A DNA stretch of 32,500 bases, from positions 1 to 32,500 of the forward strand of contig JAHBMJ010000322.1 in NCBI GenBank assembly GCA_018398765.1, in the 5' to 3' direction. Positions 1 through 9,347 of the stretch are shown here, piece after piece. This DNA comes from Chromera velia (taxonomy: Eukaryota; Sar; Chromeraceae). Both the position numbers and the translations under genes were made by a program. The notes under the pieces were generated by a model. The model made no database searches and was not told the origin of the DNA. It saw only the letters and a list, made by a program, of their open reading frames with translations. How positions within the stretch are numbered: the first letter of the stretch is position 1; every line of letters begins with the position of its first letter.

Positions 1-5
1 ACACA

Positions 6-62
<57 letters not shown>

Positions 63-80
63 AGACAGACACACAGAGCA
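1..80. repeat. CA-rich microsatellite
   Basis: The window opens with repeated ACGC units, then about 35 bases of pure (AC)n, then degenerate ACAG/ACAC units. If the exon at 117-286 is real, this tract lies in the intron just before it. Confidence 0.9.
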
Positions 81-116
81 TGTGTACACACCGACCAATG
101 CTTTTTTCCTCTGCAG

Positions 117-286
117 GTTGCGGTATGCTAGTCCGTTGTGAGGAGGATGAAGCGGAGGGTCTGGAGGGGGCAAGGAGAGTTGTTCCACGGATGGCTCAGG
201 CTCCCTTGAACACCCAAATCTGGGGAGACCACTTCCGCAACAGGTGGCAGCCTGTGTCAGCATGGTCTTCTTTGGACCGATTTTGA
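117..286 (+). CDS. Possible 3'-terminal exon of a gene cut by the window edge
   Basis: A pyrimidine-rich tract ending in CTGCAG at 111-116 is a good splice acceptor of the type used by the other genes here. After it a frame stays open to a TGA at 284-286 and encodes a C terminus ending WSSLDRF, rich in Glu, Arg and Trp. I recognise no domain. The rest of the gene would lie left of the window. The opposite strand has an open frame of similar size (196-483) with no homology I recognise, so this call rests only on the acceptor and the composition. Confidence 0.3.
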
Positions 287-1438
287 TCTGCGTGAACGAG
301 ACGAGGAGGGGTGAGGTGGTAGAGGCTCGTGTGTTGTGAGGCAAAGAGATGGAGTGGGAGATGATTGAAGGGCGAAAGGGTGTCCATGCAGAGGAGAGGA
401 AGTGGCTGAAATGTCACGAGTGCAGTACGACATGCATGCGTTGGTTCGTCACCTTCTGGCAGTGTTTGCCGAAATCGTTTCATAGGAGGAAGCGTTCGCC
501 TTTTTGGAAGTCTGACGTCAAAGGATACAGAATCGAGGTGGCACTGTTATGCTGGTTGTTTAGCGAGCAGTGCCTGTAGAAAAGGATGCTCAAAATTTAC
601 TGTAAGTCAGAAAATACCAGAGACAACTGACAACAACTGACAAACATCGTTAAACAAACTTATGTATGTAAAGCTTTTTTTTTTTTTTTGAAAAAATTGG
701 TTAATTCTAGTTATCATTAATTGGTAGCGTTGAACTGACTAATCTCTCAGTCAGTCAACTGATATCGTGATGCATTATCTGCTAGCTAGTACATTGTGTG
801 ACAAGTTGTGTCTATAACATTCTGTATATTTTGATCGATACTAGGATCGATATCTTAGTGGATATCATATTTTTGTAGATTCTATTAGTATAGAAAACGT
901 CTAGAAAAACGACGAAGCGTTATACTGTAGAGAAACATAGTATAAGAACAAGCGTAAGAGCCTGAGAGAAACTTAGAGAATTCGCTTAAATTATCCAGCT
1001 AAATCATTACTGAACTTACAGCCTGGGTAAAAAACATTTAATGTAACTTTAAAATCTATAGTTTAAAAAATTAAAGTATATTTCAAAAGTTTCGAACATT
1101 TCACCACTGATTCTTAAATCGTTGTTTGAATTTACAGTGGCATTACTACTAAAATTTATACTCTAAAATCATACTTTAAGTTTCGCCTCATTTTAAAACT
1201 TTACATATCAATCACACTTATAGAGTACAAGAACTGGCATCTGAACTGCATCTTGACTATCCGCTGCATGCATGGCCATGATCCAGGCCATCAGCTAGGC
1301 TATCAGTCACCGCCGCCCTCCAATTCAGGGGACAAACGAGGGGACCTAGGAGGGGACAAACTCTGGCTACGCTTTCGTAAAGCTGGATCATTGATGAAGT
1401 CCCCCTCACTGACTTTTCACTTACTTAACCCAATTTCC
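287..1438. other. Intergenic, AT-rich from about 600
   Basis: I see no convincing gene in this stretch. The part from 600 to 1250 is AT-rich with short T runs. A weak inverted similarity joins the segments near 1038-1085 and 1160-1206. Its arms diverge too much to call an element. Confidence 0.5.
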
Positions 1439-1898
1439 TTACGACGGACGGTGTGGCCTTACTCCTTGAGCCTGTATTTGACGCTTTGCTTCCTCCTCCT
1501 CTTCTGCTGCGATCCTGACTGCCTGCATCCCCTCTGGGGGTATCGAAACTCTGCACTTGGGCCCTCCGAAAGACTTCTGGAGAAAATAGTCAAACAACTG
1601 CTGCTTCCAAGAGAGCGGGGTTACGGACAGAATGCCGCTGCGAAGAGAGTCAGAGAGACCGGTTAGTTGGGCAACGGCATCTGTGACTGTGTGGTGTCCG
1701 GTGACTCTCTGGGTTCTTCTGGTTCCGTAGATGTCCACTAGGTTGGTGATGGAGGTCGGCTCTCGAATTTTCTTCTTGAATTTGGTTTCGAGACGGGTCT
1801 TTGCGGGAATGCGAGGGATGAGACCCCTCAGGTAGGGCGTGAGGGCGACGGAGAGCTCCCAAGCGTCCTCGATGGCAACACTCCCAGCCTGCGATAAA

Positions 1899-1935
<37 letters not shown>

Positions 1936-3595
1936 CAGTCAGTCAGTCAGTCAGTCAGTCAGTCAGTCAGAGTCAGAGGAGAGCCAGAGAGGGGAGAAGG
2001 ATAGTGAGAGGACCTCTAGATGGCATCACATCGATCGACTTCGTTGGACGGCAGTGGGAGAAGGACGGAACGAGGAGACACGTTGCACACAACAAAAAAA
2101 GAAAGAAATCAAGGTGGAGGAAGCAACAAAAGCAAAAGCAGCACATCACAGAAAAGGCGCGGTGCATGAGGTGAGTTCAAAGCAAAAGGAAAAGATGCAA
2201 GAGGAGAGTCAAGGGAACGAGCAGCAAAAACAGAATCCCATCGAGAAATACAGGAAGAAGACAGAGGGAATGCAGGTCCGACGGCACTCTTCACGAACAC
2301 TGTTGGAGGAGGTCAAGGTCACAGAAACAATGTGGACAAAAGGGTTCGGCGACCACAGCTAAAAAAGAAAAACAACGGTGCTGGCGACGAAAGACGCATA
2401 CAAATGATCGAGAATACTCTATCCCATGCACGCACCCGAGTGTGCGATGCCATATCTACTACATCTCCCTATTCCTCTCTCACCTGTGCCAGATTGGGAG
2501 GGAACGCGTGGGCAGCATCTCCAACGAAGGCCACTCTCCCGATGTTGAACAACACTCTCTTGTCCTGCATGTGATGATCCATCAACAGGGGGAGCTGGCG
2601 TCGTTCCGTCTCCTCAAGTATTTTCGGAATAGGGTCATGGAAGGACCCAAACGTTGAGTGAAGACTCTCGAGAACAGGGGCGTCAGTGGGGGGACCCCAC
2701 TCCTGCATTGCACGCCCGGGCCCCAGGAAACCATCCGCTGCGTCATCACGGAGCGTTGCAAACCAGAATAGAGCTTTCCGCTTCCCTTCTATGCTCTTGC
2801 CCCCACTCCCCCCTGCCTTGTATCTCAAAGGTATGACTGCAAATCTATTTTCATCACTCACAGTCTCGTATGGCTCTTCCCCCGCCCCCTCCATGTCCTC
2901 TATAATTCCCCCGAAAGACCGAAACCCTGTGTAGTAGAGAAACCCTCTCCGGGTACCCGGAGCTGTCGCTTGTCTGACAAGACTAGACACCCCATCAGCG
3001 CCAACTACAAAGTCCCCCTCAGTCATTGTACCGTCAGAAAACTCAATCTGCATTTTGGGATCCACCTCATACCCCGCTTCTCCCTGTCCCTCACATGAAA
3101 TCACTCTCTTGCCAAACGAAATTTCGAGAGGGGGCAGAGACGGGTGAAGCGAATCGTCTCGCAAGAGAGTCAGCAGGTCGCTCTGCCGACAGCTCAGCAC
3201 CTTCTCTCCCGTCTCGTCTCTCTGAGCCTGAAGAAGCCACGTGCCCTCTTTGCTGCGATAACTCGCGGGGGGGATCTTCAGGGCAATCTCCTCGAAACGT
3301 CTCCGGAGACCGATGTATGCAAGCACACGCTGAGCTTCTCTCCACATACCCTGCACACACAGAGAAAAAAAGAAAAACCAAAAAGGAGACGGCAAGTTCA
3401 GAGACAGCGGAGGAAGTGAACGCAAATCATTTTGGTCGCTTCACCCACCAGTCCCCTATCTCTCATCAGCCGATCCTCCCAAGAAGGAAGCGCCTCAAAG
3501 AGCTTCACTCTGGCACCTGCTCGCTGCAAACATCTGGCAGCAGTTAAACCACCGAGACCTCCACCGACAATCACTGCTGTAATGGGAGCGGCCAT
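1439..3595 (-). CDS. FAD-dependent monooxygenase (zeaxanthin epoxidase / salicylate hydroxylase-like), 3 exons
   Basis: The exons on the minus strand are 3595-3449, 3350-2484 and 1888-1439, all joined in phase 0, giving 487 residues. The protein shows the three marks of the PHBH-fold flavin hydroxylases. The dinucleotide-binding motif GGGLGG is at residues 11-16 with the usual FEA at the end of the second strand. GADGVSSLVR starts at residue 166. GDAAHAFPPNLAQ starts at residue 326, and its continuation AGSVAIEDAWEL lies across intron 2 at exactly the expected family position. Such enzymes use NAD(P)H and O2 to hydroxylate or epoxidise small molecules or isoprenoids. The substrate cannot be read from the sequence. 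The ATG at 3595 is the first before the FAD fold, and there is no clear targeting peptide. The C-terminal 100 residues end in a Glu-rich and Arg/Lys-rich tail. Introns are 98 and 595 bp. Confidence 0.88.
1889..2483 (-). other. Intron 2 of the monooxygenase, with microsatellites near its acceptor
   Basis: The donor CAG|GTGAGA is at 2484/2483 and the acceptor ATCGCAG ends at 1889. Next to the acceptor, the position of the pyrimidine tract is filled by a (TG)n run (sense strand) and a (GACT)n run. The intron is six times longer than intron 1. Open frames within it are low-complexity and I do not regard them as genes. Confidence 0.8.
1902..1972. repeat. Adjacent (CA)n and (CAGT)n microsatellites
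   Basis: About 32 bases of (CA)n at 1902-1933 are followed directly by about nine CAGT units to 1970. Both lie within intron 2 of the monooxygenase gene. Confidence 0.95.
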
Positions 3596-4289
3596 CAGAG
3601 ACGAGTGACGAGTTGAACTGCAATTCGACAAATTCACAAATGATCGCCGTTCCGGATGATGGCAGCGGAGGACTCACTACAGCCACTACAAATCATGGCA
3701 GCTCCATACTGGCATTACACACGCTGATGTGACTGCCCTTTCACGAAGGAAATTTCGGTCAGCAAGGGAGATTTCGGGAGGAGCGGTCTTCACAGCACGT
3801 CAAGTCGACGCGCGGGGCGCGCCCTTCGCGTCGATCCGGTACGTACGCGCACGTACGTGGCCGGGCCCATGCACTGCACGCGCGCCGCCATCGATCCATA
3901 GGGGCTTGCGCCCGTACCCCTCAACCCTAACATAATTAACATAACATTACCTTGCAGTACGGGACCTGCGATCGCAAGTTTGTGTTTCAAACACTTTCGA
4001 TCTCGATCATGTAACGATACATAACGATTTATGTTTGAGATCGTCGATCTGTGCTTAGGTTAGCTTAGGTTATTACAATCAAATTTCTAGAAATTCCTAT
4101 ATATGTCTTCAAACATAGGCTACCATACCATTTTTACTTTCTAACCACTTATATTTTTTGCGTGTATGTATGACGTGGATTAAAATTGATTACAATTCAA
4201 CTTAGAAGCTAGCAGCTGCTAGCTTAGAAGGCCAGAATCGTATGAAAGCCTACATTTGACAAACTTGTCACTGTTCTCCAGATTCAATT
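3596..4289. other. Upstream region of the monooxygenase; CpG-dense patch then AT-rich spacer
   Basis: No gene is seen. Positions 3795-3900 are markedly GC- and CpG-rich with nested short palindromes (CGCG, GGGCCC, ACGTACGT), about 200-300 bp upstream of the monooxygenase ATG, and may be its promoter. From 3930 to 4250 the sequence is AT-rich. A 20-base perfect palindrome sits at 4206-4225. Confidence 0.5.
4206..4225. repeat. 20-bp perfect palindrome
   Basis: The sequence AAGCTAGCAG followed by its exact reverse complement is centred at 4215/4216. It lies about 65 bp beyond the stop codon of the undecad-repeat gene, so it is probably in that gene's 3' flank or UTR. Its function is unknown. 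Confidence 0.85.
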
Positions 4290-6329
4290 TCAACGCCCCC
4301 GGACCAATCGTACAGCAGCACGCACCGCCTCCTCAACAGCCAGGCGTGCTGTCGTTGCCGCTTCTTTGGTCCCTTCAATTGCCTCCCTCACCCCCTTCCC
4401 GGCCGCCCCCTTCGCCTCCAAGGCAGCTCGCCTGCTCACCTCCACGCCCCTCCTCACGCTCACAGCCCCTGCTTCCGCTACACCGACCAGCCAGACTTTC
4501 ACCCCGACCATCACCTTTCCCACCTCCTCTCCAGCAACAACCGCCCCCTTCCACATCTCCACACCAATTTCCCACACCAGCTTCAGGGCCTCCTTGCCAG
4601 CCCTCTCAGTCGGCCTCCACACTCGAAGCCACATCTCTAGTCCGACACGAGACAACTCTCGAGACACACCGACAAGCCACTCTACTGCCCTCCTCCCCTG
4701 AGAGACCCCAACAGTCCACACCACAAGAACCCCTTCCCTTAGAGGCTCCCACACGGCCACACAAAACCCGCACAAGCCTACCCAAAGCCAGTGTGCTCTC
4801 AAGGAAGCTACACGCCAAACATCTCTACAGAAAACAGACCCAACAGACCAAAGGTTCACAGCAACATCCCTCGAAACAACCGCTGCCCCAACACACACAC
4901 GACCCACACGCCTCGCCACCAGCCCACACAGAGACCACAACTGCAACAGAGGCCCCCTCAGAACGTCCATGCCTCTCCTCGCCAAGGCACTAACCAAAAG
5001 GAACACCCTCAAGACCGCACTGCGAATCTGACTCCCCCACCAGACAGCAACAGCCCGCACTGCCAGGGAACCAGCCACCACAACGGAAACGATGCAGCAG
5101 CCAACGCGGTAGAGTCCAACAAGCACACACCAAACAGAGTAGAACAGAGCCTGGACGACTTTCACAAAAACCTGCAGACAGATTCTCTGCACCCTCACAC
5201 CACCCTCGTTCACCTGTCGACAAACAAACAGCACAATCCGCAGAGCCCTTTTTCCCACAGCAAAACCAAATTCAGCTAACGGATCCACGCCCACTCTCCA
5301 CACCCATTCCACATACTCTTTCACGGCTCCACAGAAGGGAACCACAACCTTCTGATTGATTGCCTGGCCACCTCTCAACGCCACCCTTCCACCCACCCGT
5401 GCTCCTGCACTAACAAGTCTCCCCGTCTCCATGGAAACCCTCCCGATCCCCTTTCCACACAAACATGCCACTCGACCCGCAAACCTCCCGCCTCTGACCG
5501 CCTCTCCCCCGATCGCGCAACCCACTCTCACTCCCTCCTCTTTGATTCGAACTGCGCACTTCATTACAAATTTCTGCACAGGCTCTTGGACGGGCCAGAC
5601 AAATCGGAGATATGCGCGCTGGCCACAGTGCCAACTCCACACCACTCCCGTGACCGTCCCTTTCTTCACAGCAACAAAACAACGGACGAAGACCTCAAAT
5701 CCACTCTTCAAACCTTCCACAAAAACAACAAAGGCCTTACAAAGAACACCTCCCACCTTCTCAGCAACAAGTTTTAATCGCTGATAATTCTGGATCGCAC
5801 CTCTTTGAATACAATTGCACAATCTTACAATCCAAGCCTGCACGACTGCCCACCCAGCTCTCACTCTGAGACCCATCCAGTCGCCCCAGTCCACTGCGAC
5901 CCTTCCAAGCCATCTCATCACAACAGACACACACCGAGAAAATCGAGAACCCAGGAGCCCCAGACTCTCCACGCTCCGACGTCCAAATGCGGAGGCTTCT
6001 TCTCGCACGCGGATATATACCCTGCCTGCTCTTCTCCCCCCCTTCTTGCACAAAATGAAGCTTCGGATACAAGACCGCCTGCCAATCACCACCACTTGGT
6101 AGCCTGTGTAGATCACCAGGCCCCAAGAAATCAGCAGGAAGCGGGCGGGCGCAGGAAGAGATGAGATGTAGCTGGTCGCCTGCGCAAACAAAATAGCACA
6201 AGCGTGAAAGAAGAATTTCGGGGGAAACCGAGAAGGTTCGCACAAATCAAATTCCATCTTCTTGCATTGATCTAAGGTCCCGCCACACCCACAGCAGAAG
6301 TAATCATACGCAATCCCCCGTCTTTGCAT
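4290..6329 (-). CDS. Undecad-repeat amphipathic protein with N-terminal membrane segment (novel)
   Basis: This is a single open frame of 679 residues from the ATG at 6329; an ATG at 6257 is an alternative start. Residues 7-25 are Cys-rich (YDYFCCGCGG). Residues 39-83 are hydrophobic with a Pro-containing turn (SLPAPARFLL), suggesting one or two membrane segments. From residue 129 to 678 the chain divides into 50 consecutive 11-residue units without a gap, followed by a final Arg. About nine in ten units from residue 184 on have a hydrophobic residue at position 2. Tryptophan recurs at position 3 at exact 11-residue spacing in five successive units (about residues 437-491), again 33 residues later and again 22 after that. 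The last units are Ala/Glu/Lys/Arg-rich. Eleven-residue periodicity gives an amphipathic helix with one straight hydrophobic face, as in perilipins, synuclein and apolipoproteins. I recognise no family. The sense strand is strongly G-rich (Val, Trp, Arg, Gly), and no intron is apparent, unlike most neighbours. Confidence 0.75.
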   Translation of the reverse strand: MQRRGIAYDYFCCGCGGTLDQCKKMEFDLCEPSRFPPKFFFHACAILFAQATSYISSLPAPARFLLISWGLVIYTGYQVVVIGRRSCIRSFILCKKGGRRAGRVYIRVREEASAFGRRSVESLGLLGSRFSRCVSVVMRWLGRVAVDWGDWMGLRVRAGWAVVQAWIVRLCNCIQRGAIQNYQRLKLVAEKVGGVLCKAFVVFVEGLKSGFEVFVRCFVAVKKGTVTGVVWSWHCGQRAYLRFVWPVQEPVQKFVMKCAVRIKEEGVRVGCAIGGEAVRGGRFAGRVACLCGKGIGRVSMETGRLVSAGARVGGRVALRGGQAINQKVVVPFCGAVKEYVEWVWRVGVDPLAEFGFAVGKRALRIVLFVCRQVNEGGVRVQRICLQVFVKVVQALFYSVWCVLVGLYRVGCCIVSVVVAGSLAVRAVAVWWGSQIRSAVLRVFLLVSALARRGMDVLRGPLLQLWSLCGLVARRVGRVCVGAAVVSRDVAVNLWSVGSVFCRDVWRVASLRAHWLWVGLCGFCVAVWEPLREGVLVVWTVGVSQGRRAVEWLVGVSRELSRVGLEMWLRVWRPTERAGKEALKLVWEIGVEMWKGAVVAGEEVGKVMVGVKVWLVGVAEAGAVSVRRGVEVSRRAALEAKGAAGKGVREAIEGTKEAATTARLAVEEAVRAAVRLVRGR

Positions 6330-6553
6330 CTCACTTCCCGACAAGAACGAACCAACCACTGAAGACCTTCAAAAACCACAAATTGCGCACGAAGTAATCA
6401 AGCTCCACACACGATCTACACCTGTCCCGCGGAGTGTCTGCCTACGCTACGTCCTTTTTTCTTCTCTGCGTACTGCCCACTCATCACCTTTTTGAATTTA
6501 ATTCTCTGCATGCATCTATCTCCCCACTCCTGCCTGACTCTTCCAAGACTACT
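6330..6553. other. Short intergenic spacer
   Basis: This is 224 bp between the stop of the F-box-like gene and the start of the undecad gene, which lie on the same strand. It contains pyrimidine-rich tracts and one TGCATGCATC motif. I see no terminator or promoter element I can name. Confidence 0.4.
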
Positions 6554-6979
6554 TCAGGTTTTCTGTATTTCCTTTGACGTGCCCGACCCGGCCCACCGAC
6601 TGACCCTGAGGTTCATCTGTTGGGCAAGCGTCCTCACGTGCTCACTCCTTCCGTAAGCGTCGTAGTGGCACTTGAGGAACTTGTACAGCTGGTGTCTGCT
6701 CATTCGCTTCGTCTTTCCCTGCTCATCGATCTGCTGGAGGTACTCTCTGCTGAACGCTTCCGGAAAGTCTCTGGACAAGAGTGCAGTCCACTTGCGAGTG
6801 TCACGAGGATCCATGAAAGCAAGGGATGCCTCTTTGGATGCGATCGAGAGAGTTGAGAGGTCTCTAATGTCCAAAAAGAGCACCACGCAGTTCCTCAAGT
6901 TCTCGGACAAACCGCAAAGGACCGGCCTCTCTGTCTTTCGAGAGCCGTCAGCATAGGGGAATGATAGTCTCAACCCCAT
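6554..6979 (-). CDS. Small F-box-like protein
   Basis: This is an intact 141-residue frame with an ATG at 6979. Residues 28-75 resemble an F-box. A leucine-rich helix (LRNCVVLFLDIRDLSTLS) leads to a second helix with SKEA, and then to DPRDTRKWTALLSRDFPE, which fits the family ending around a Trp followed by LLxRDFP. F-box proteins bind Skp1 in SCF ubiquitin ligases and recruit substrates through a second domain. No recognisable substrate-binding repeat follows here. The C-terminal 60 residues are basic and may be helical. The start lies about 380 bp from the divergent SLOG gene. Homology is weak by eye, so F-box-like is the right strength of claim. Confidence 0.6.
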   Translation of the reverse strand: MGLRLSFPYADGSRKTERPVLCGLSENLRNCVVLFLDIRDLSTLSIASKEASLAFMDPRDTRKWTALLSRDFPEAFSREYLQQIDEQGKTKRMSRHQLYKFLKCHYDAYGRSEHVRTLAQQMNLRVSRWAGSGTSKEIQKT

Positions 6980-7361
6980 ATCGGAGTGAAAAACGTCAAA
7001 GAACTAAGGAGAAGAAATTCGAAGGCGACTGCCCAAGCATCCGTAGACCCTGCAGGTGTCTGACCAGTGACCAGTGCCCCACCGAGAACCTGAAAACGAC
7101 TCTGCAACACCCGAGTTCGTCCGTGCGCATGTGTGCGAGGAATCCAATTTGAGCCACTGTGCGGAAATGACCTTTGTAAGATCGTACCAGCAGATTCCGT
7201 ACGCTCCTCTGCCGTGACACGATTGTTAGATCACTGACAGATGATGATGGATCAACTGCAAGGGTCCTTTCAAGACTCCTTTGGGTGGTCTGATGTGGAC
7301 GGATAGAAACGGACTTGAATCATGAGCAGCTTATTGCAGCTTTGGCCCCGGAATTTTGCGG
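6980..7361. other. Divergent intergenic region (F-box-like gene / SLOG gene)
   Basis: It separates two divergently oriented genes, so it should carry both promoters. I see no TATA box or clear repeat. An open frame on the minus strand at 6996-7220 has no recognised homology. Confidence 0.4.
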
Positions 7362-8105
7362 ATGCCGTCTCTCCGTCTCCACTCTCACGTCTTTGCCGTA
7401 ACAATGCCGTGCAAGGCTATGAGTGCAGCCTGGAGTCCTGGACGAAAATTGACGGAGTTTGACCAACAGCACATTGATTTCTCAGCACAGTCTGTGTGTC
7501 ACTCTGTACCTCAGCCGACAGGTGAGGTCGGGCCACTTAATTTTTGCTGCGGAGACTCAGATCCGTCTACATATATACGTGCAGACTGTCTTCCCATTTC
7601 TGGCACTTTTGCGAAAATGCCGAAGACAATTGTGGGCGTGATGGGTCCCGGGGAGGGTGCCACTCCTGAAGATCTGATCAATGCCGAGGAGCTCGGAAAG
7701 CGCATTGCCGCAGCAGGGTGGCTTCTCCTTACAGGGGGCCGTGATGAGGGTGTGATGGATGCAGCAGCCAAGGGAGCGAAGGCTGCAGGAGGAGAAACGA
7801 TCGGCATTCTGCCCACCAAGGGACCCGGATCGACCTCTACTCACATCGACATCGCCATCTATACAGATCTCGGCCAGGGTCGAAACAGTGTGAACGTGCT
7901 GACCAGCAATGCGGTTGTTGCCGTTGGTATGGGACCTGGCACTGCTTCTGAGGTCTCACTGGCTTTGAAGAGTGGAAAGCCCGTTGTGATGATGACAGCA
8001 GACAAGGAGGCCGTGGCGTTCTTTTCTAAGCTCGGTGGGCCTCTCGTGACAGTGGCGGCAGATGTCGCAGCAGCGGCTGCGGCTCTGAAGAAGACTCTGG
8101 AATAA
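7362..8105 (+). CDS. SLOG/TIGR00725-like nucleotide-binding-fold protein, cyanobacterial-type
   Basis: The conserved core begins at the ATG at 7617 (MPKTIVGVMGPGEGAT) and ends at 8105, giving 162 residues, the usual length of the TIGR00725 family. Visible motifs are GVMGPGEGAT, LLTGGRDEGVMDAAAKGA, GGETIGILP, GQGRNSVNVLTS and GMGPGTASEVSLALK. The last replaces the PGGxGTxxE of true LOG cytokinin phosphohydrolases, so LOG activity is not assured. As I remember them, cyanobacterial members read almost the same, which suggests transfer from the plastid ancestor or another bacterium (inference). The frame is open upstream to an ATG at 7362, which would add 85 residues. A GT-AG intron of 63 bases (7522-7584) could be removed from that extension without changing frame. 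The extension could be a targeting region or just 5' UTR. Confidence 0.82.
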   Translation: MPSLRLHSHVFAVTMPCKAMSAAWSPGRKLTEFDQQHIDFSAQSVCHSVPQPTGEVGPLNFCCGDSDPSTYIRADCLPISGTFAKMPKTIVGVMGPGEGATPEDLINAEELGKRIAAAGWLLLTGGRDEGVMDAAAKGAKAAGGETIGILPTKGPGSTSTHIDIAIYTDLGQGRNSVNVLTSNAVVAVGMGPGTASEVSLALKSGKPVVMMTADKEAVAFFSKLGGPLVTVAADVAAAAAALKKTLE

Positions 8106-9347
8106 TTTCAGTTCCTCTGCATGTGCATCATCGTGTCTGACTTTTGGGTTCGTGTTGCTACGGGGGAATGCATTGTCTCTGTTACCCTTGAATGCTTCCT
8201 GTGTTGTTCATTCACTCATTCTCATCCACCCCGCAGCTCATTCAGTCCCCCTTGGTTGTTCCGAGGTGCACAATCGGGGTGGATGCGACTGTCCTTCATT
8301 CATTGTTCTTGGGTATTCTTGAAATCACAAAAATCCTCCGTCCTTCTGTAAGTTCCAAGTAAAACTGTCTGATGTAAGGCAACCGTTCTGACAGTCTGTG
8401 GTTGAGAAGCTTTCAGAGGCACGGGTGGCTTCAAGAAAGCGTCTGTCCGTCGATGTTCTTCCATCGATTTAGCGATGAGCTGTCTGGCTGGGTGGATGGA
8501 TGCGTGAGCCTGCATGCATGCAATTGTGGCGGCCTGGTGTGGGGAGGGGTCGCAAAGTGGATGCAATTCGTTTCCAATCGAGAGAACATTCCAAAGCGGG
8601 GGCTCTCAATTTGAATGGAAGCTGATTGAAACATTGGCAGACTGCCTTGCGACTCTTGCATGATCGTTTGAGGCTCGCTCGTCGATATTTATTCATCTAT
8701 TTTTTGCACCGACAGACTTCTGTGTACAAAAAGGAGAAGACAAAGCAGAGATCTTCACCAAGCAACAGAAAGTATCAAAACAAAGGGAGAGCGCTTGGGA
8801 AAGCAAGTCTGAAAGACTAAGTTTAAGACTTTGAAGTGGGTGATTGCAGCATTGAACTGTGTGTAATTTTAAACAAAGTGAAGCTCAGTCAGGGATGATC
8901 CGAGGACCAGAGAAAGAATCCGTCGCAAAAAGCCTTTGCCGCCCCTGCAGCCTTCAAACTTTTAATTGCGGCTCAAAGCCACTTGAAAGCTATGTAAGCT
9001 ACTAGTAGAAGCTGTTGATATCAACTTGATGATAATTAATGAGATGATTGACAACCCAGTTAAGAGCGACCATGCATATAAAAAGCTTTCTTAATTAAAA
9101 TTGAAAAGTACATAATTAAAGCTTCAACGTAGGCTTTGACCTGCATCGTACATGCATGGCTTACAGTTTAGTTTGGAGTATAGGGACTGTGTGGCTATTC
9201 AACTAATTATACTGCCTATACAAAAGACTCTTGAAAAGAAACTTAAATTCTAGCTTAAATTTAATATTTTACTTTTTATGACCTGCATGCAGTTTATAGT
9301 GATCTAGGAATTGAAAGAGGAAGAAGAAGATGAAAAGAAAAGAAACT
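8106..9347. other. 3' flank and intergenic region
   Basis: No gene is supported. Positions 8106-8700 are mixed sequence with GCATGCATGC near 8513 and may include the 3' UTR of the SLOG gene. From 8820 to 9340 the DNA is AT-rich with several TGCATG motifs, up to the LTR element. Confidence 0.5.
9343..9347. repeat. Target-site duplication AAACT, left copy (LTR element)
   Basis: AAACT stands directly before the left LTR, and the same five bases follow the right LTR at 11578-11582. Five bases is typical for LTR-retrotransposon integrases. Confidence 0.8.

Noticed and set aside
1038-1206. Possible third foldback element
   Set aside because: Inverted similarity is limited to AT-rich words such as TTAAAGTAT, and no ends or target duplication can be defined.
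3026-3547. Plus-strand 173-codon frame over the monooxygenase
   Set aside because: It overlaps the exon 2/exon 1 region of a clear FAD-enzyme gene on the other strand and shows no motif.
4256-4993. Long plus-strand Pro/Ser/Thr-rich open frame
   Set aside because: It is the mirror of the G-rich undecad gene. Its composition follows from reading that gene's Val/Arg/Gly codons backward, and the 11-residue pattern belongs to the minus strand.
6996-7220. Minus-strand 74-codon frame between the F-box-like and SLOG genes
   Set aside because: It has no recognised motif and no good splice sites linking it in phase to the F-box-like gene, and it lies in the expected promoter region.
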